Below the pieces are notes generated by a model. That model worked only from the letters and a program-made list of their open reading frames with translations, ran no database searches and was not told the origin of the DNA. Positions 62,591 to 64,000 of a stretch of 64,000 bases of DNA are shown in pieces. The first letter of the stretch is position 1; each line of letters begins with the position of its first letter. Source of the DNA: Pseudobacteroides sp035370245 (lineage in GTDB: Bacteria; Bacillota; Clostridia; Acetivibrionales; DSM-2933); the NCBI GenBank assembly GCA_035370245.1, contig DAOOVO010000007.1:8556-72555 (forward strand). The letters run 5' to 3'. Position numbers and translations under genes: made by a program.

Positions 62591-62647
62591 CTTTACTTGC
62601 CGATAATATAATTATGTATTTCAAGTCATATTAATTCGAGGTGAGTT

Positions 62648-63892
62648 ATGGGAGATAAAAAGCGTGCGGTTCTTGTACCCCAATATATGCTGAATTTCAA
62701 GTGCATTGGCTCAGAGTGCGAAGACAATTGTTGTATTGGATGGAGAGTGAATATTGACCATGAAACCTATAAGAAATACCAGAAAATCCGTGATGAAGAG
62801 TTAACTCCCCTTTGTGAGCAATATGTCAAAAGAAATAGAGCTCAAAATCATGGGGAATCAAATTATGCAAAGTTAAAATTTTCAGAAGATCAAAAGTGTC
62901 CTTTTCTTACTGAAAATATGCTGTGCAGAATGCAGCTTAAGCGAGGAGAGGAGTATCTTTCGGATGTTTGCACCATATATCCCAGAATTGCCAATACTTT
63001 AAATAGCATTCTTGAACGCTCCGCAACAATGTCCTGTCCCGAGGCTGCAAGGCTTGCCCTTTTGAATGAAGAAGGAATAGAGTTTGATGAGATGGAAGAA
63101 CCGGCAAATATTAAGAACATTGTGAGTTGGAACATTAATACACATGACCTCAAGTTTAATAACAAACCCGTAAAGTATTTGTGGGAGCTGAGAGTCTTTA
63201 CCATCAGCCTTTTGCAGAACAGGAACTACCGTCTTTATGAGAGACTTATCATTTTAGGAATGGTTTTCAATATGTTTCAGGAGCGTGTTTCGGAAGGAAA
63301 AGTTAATGATATTCCTGGGTTGATCGCTTCCTATTCTAACATTATAGAAGACGGTTCACTCAGAGAAAGCCTTTCTTCCATTCCTGTACAATACAATATC
63401 CAGATGAAGCTGTTAAAAGAAATGGCCGACAAACGTTATTTAATGGGTATAAACAGTAAACGTTATCTGGAATGCTTTTCAGATTTTTTAAAGGGTTTGG
63501 AATGTACGGTAGATGCCAAGGTGGAGGAAGTTGGAGAAAGATATCAGAAAGCTTATAAGGAATACTATGAACCATTTATGGACAGTCATGAATACATTCT
63601 TGAAAATTATCTTGTTAATTATGTTTTTAAAAACATGTTTCCATTTTCAAAAGGAGAATCCTTGTTTGACTCATATATGATGATGGTATTACACTTTTCA
63701 CTTATAAAAATGCTTTTAATCGGCATGGCAGGCTTTCACAAGAAATTGACTGTTGATTTGGTGATCAAGCTGATACAATCCTTTTCAAAAACAGTCGAGC
63801 ATAACCAGAAGTATCTAGACAGAATTGCAGATCTTATGAGATACAATGGGTTTAATACAATGGCATATATGGCCATATTGATAAAGAATTAA
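62648..63892 (+). CDS. fliB: Flagellin lysine N-methylase FliB
   Basis: A 414-residue FliB, which methylates surface lysines of flagellin using SAM. The cysteine cluster that binds an iron-sulphur centre is visible: C19, C24, C28 and C29 in FKCIGSECEDNCCIGW, then C83 (KCPFL), C92 (MLCRMQ), C107 (DVCTIYPR) and C129 (SCPEAARLAL). The start follows GAGGTGAG. Its position just behind flagellin is the usual one. It has a separate leader after a strong terminator, so it may be expressed at a lower level. Confidence 0.93.
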   Translation: MGDKKRAVLVPQYMLNFKCIGSECEDNCCIGWRVNIDHETYKKYQKIRDEELTPLCEQYVKRNRAQNHGESNYAKLKFSEDQKCPFLTENMLCRMQLKRGEEYLSDVCTIYPRIANTLNSILERSATMSCPEAARLALLNEEGIEFDEMEEPANIKNIVSWNINTHDLKFNNKPVKYLWELRVFTISLLQNRNYRLYERLIILGMVFNMFQERVSEGKVNDIPGLIASYSNIIEDGSLRESLSSIPVQYNIQMKLLKEMADKRYLMGINSKRYLECFSDFLKGLECTVDAKVEEVGERYQKAYKEYYEPFMDSHEYILENYLVNYVFKNMFPFSKGESLFDSYMMMVLHFSLIKMLLIGMAGFHKKLTVDLVIKLIQSFSKTVEHNQKYLDRIADLMRYNGFNTMAYMAILIKN

Positions 63893-63945
63893 GGGATGTT
63901 TTGTATAAATCGTAGAAATGAAACAAACAACGAAAAAGACCACCT

Positions 63946-64000
63946 TTAGGAGCGGTCAGATAGGGATTTATAATTCCTGAAAAATTCGGCATAGTCGTTG
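63946..64000 (-). CDS. Possible 3' end of an unknown gene
   Basis: Read leftwards, the last 55 bases form an open frame (NDYAEFFRNYKSLSDRS then TAA). A weak hairpin (GACC with GGTC) and TTTTT follow directly. The piece is too short to identify, and the stop lies inside the hairpin. It needs the adjoining sequence. Confidence 0.25.
   Translation of the reverse strand, partial: NDYAEFFRNYKSLSDRS

Overview
The window reads as a low-GC, spore-forming, motile, cellulolytic anaerobic Firmicute, most likely the Acetivibrio/Hungateiclostridium (Clostridium thermocellum-like) group. The reasons are AT-rich DNA with strong AGGAGG ribosome sites and frequent TTG/GTG starts, a sporulation protease (YabG), a secreted GH5 cellulase ending in an X-module/type II dockerin-like tail, a full Bacillus/Clostridium-type late flagellar cluster, a SAM-I riboswitch, and the tilS-hpt-ftsH and rplI-dnaB orders. 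The species assignment is inference. I see no rRNA, tRNA, CRISPR array or intact insertion sequence.

Layout. 0.2-1.6 kb: a lone PD-(D/E)XK nuclease-like protein facing a PH-domain protein. 1.8-9.0 kb: a seven-gene MoxR/DUF58/Bat (von Willebrand A) operon. 9.3-11.6 kb: an AI-2E family permease and an unassigned propeller-like protein. 11.7-13.7 kb: the GH5-X-dockerin enzyme on the minus strand. 14-21.9 kb: a UvrD-like helicase, a MerR regulator with its own 19-bp-spacer promoter, homoserine dehydrogenase, oligoendopeptidase F and an M29 aminopeptidase. 21.9-23.1 kb: a scarred locus with a strong promoter and operator, a 24-codon remnant, a DUF6485 gene and a decapitated ABC transporter. 23.2-28.1 kb: a PNPOx-like protein, a PMT glycosyltransferase with extra binding domains, and a BlaR1/BlaI pair with two operators. 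28.2-34.1 kb: a glycogen/maltodextrin operon glgX-GH13-glgP. 34.4-36.1 kb: yabG, with a perfect hairpin covering its ribosome site, and a beta-helix lipoprotein. 36.2-51.1 kb: housekeeping genes rpsF-ssb-rpsR, pheA, mazG-like, gdpP, rplI, dnaB, tilS, hpt, ftsH, metK (SAM riboswitch) and recD2.

51.2-63.9 kb is the late flagellar cluster: comF, yvyF, flgM, flgN, two tandem flgK genes, flgL, DUF6470 (yviE), fliW, csrA, flagellin and fliB. Sigma-D-like promoters precede comF, flgM and flagellin. The flagellin leader carries a 5' stem-loop, a hairpin presenting AGGA in its loop, and an AAGGAGGAG ribosome site. This is what the FliW-CsrA-flagellin homeostasis circuit would need. FliB, just downstream, is expected to methylate lysines of the flagellin.

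The most unusual items are the first FlgK, which has an extra domain of about 190 residues resembling a degenerate von Willebrand A fold; the GH5 cellulase carrying a scaffoldin-type X-dockerin tail; the PMT enzyme with two putative carbohydrate-binding domains; the hairpin that sequesters the yabG ribosome site; and a solitary IS21-like terminus in front of ftsH.
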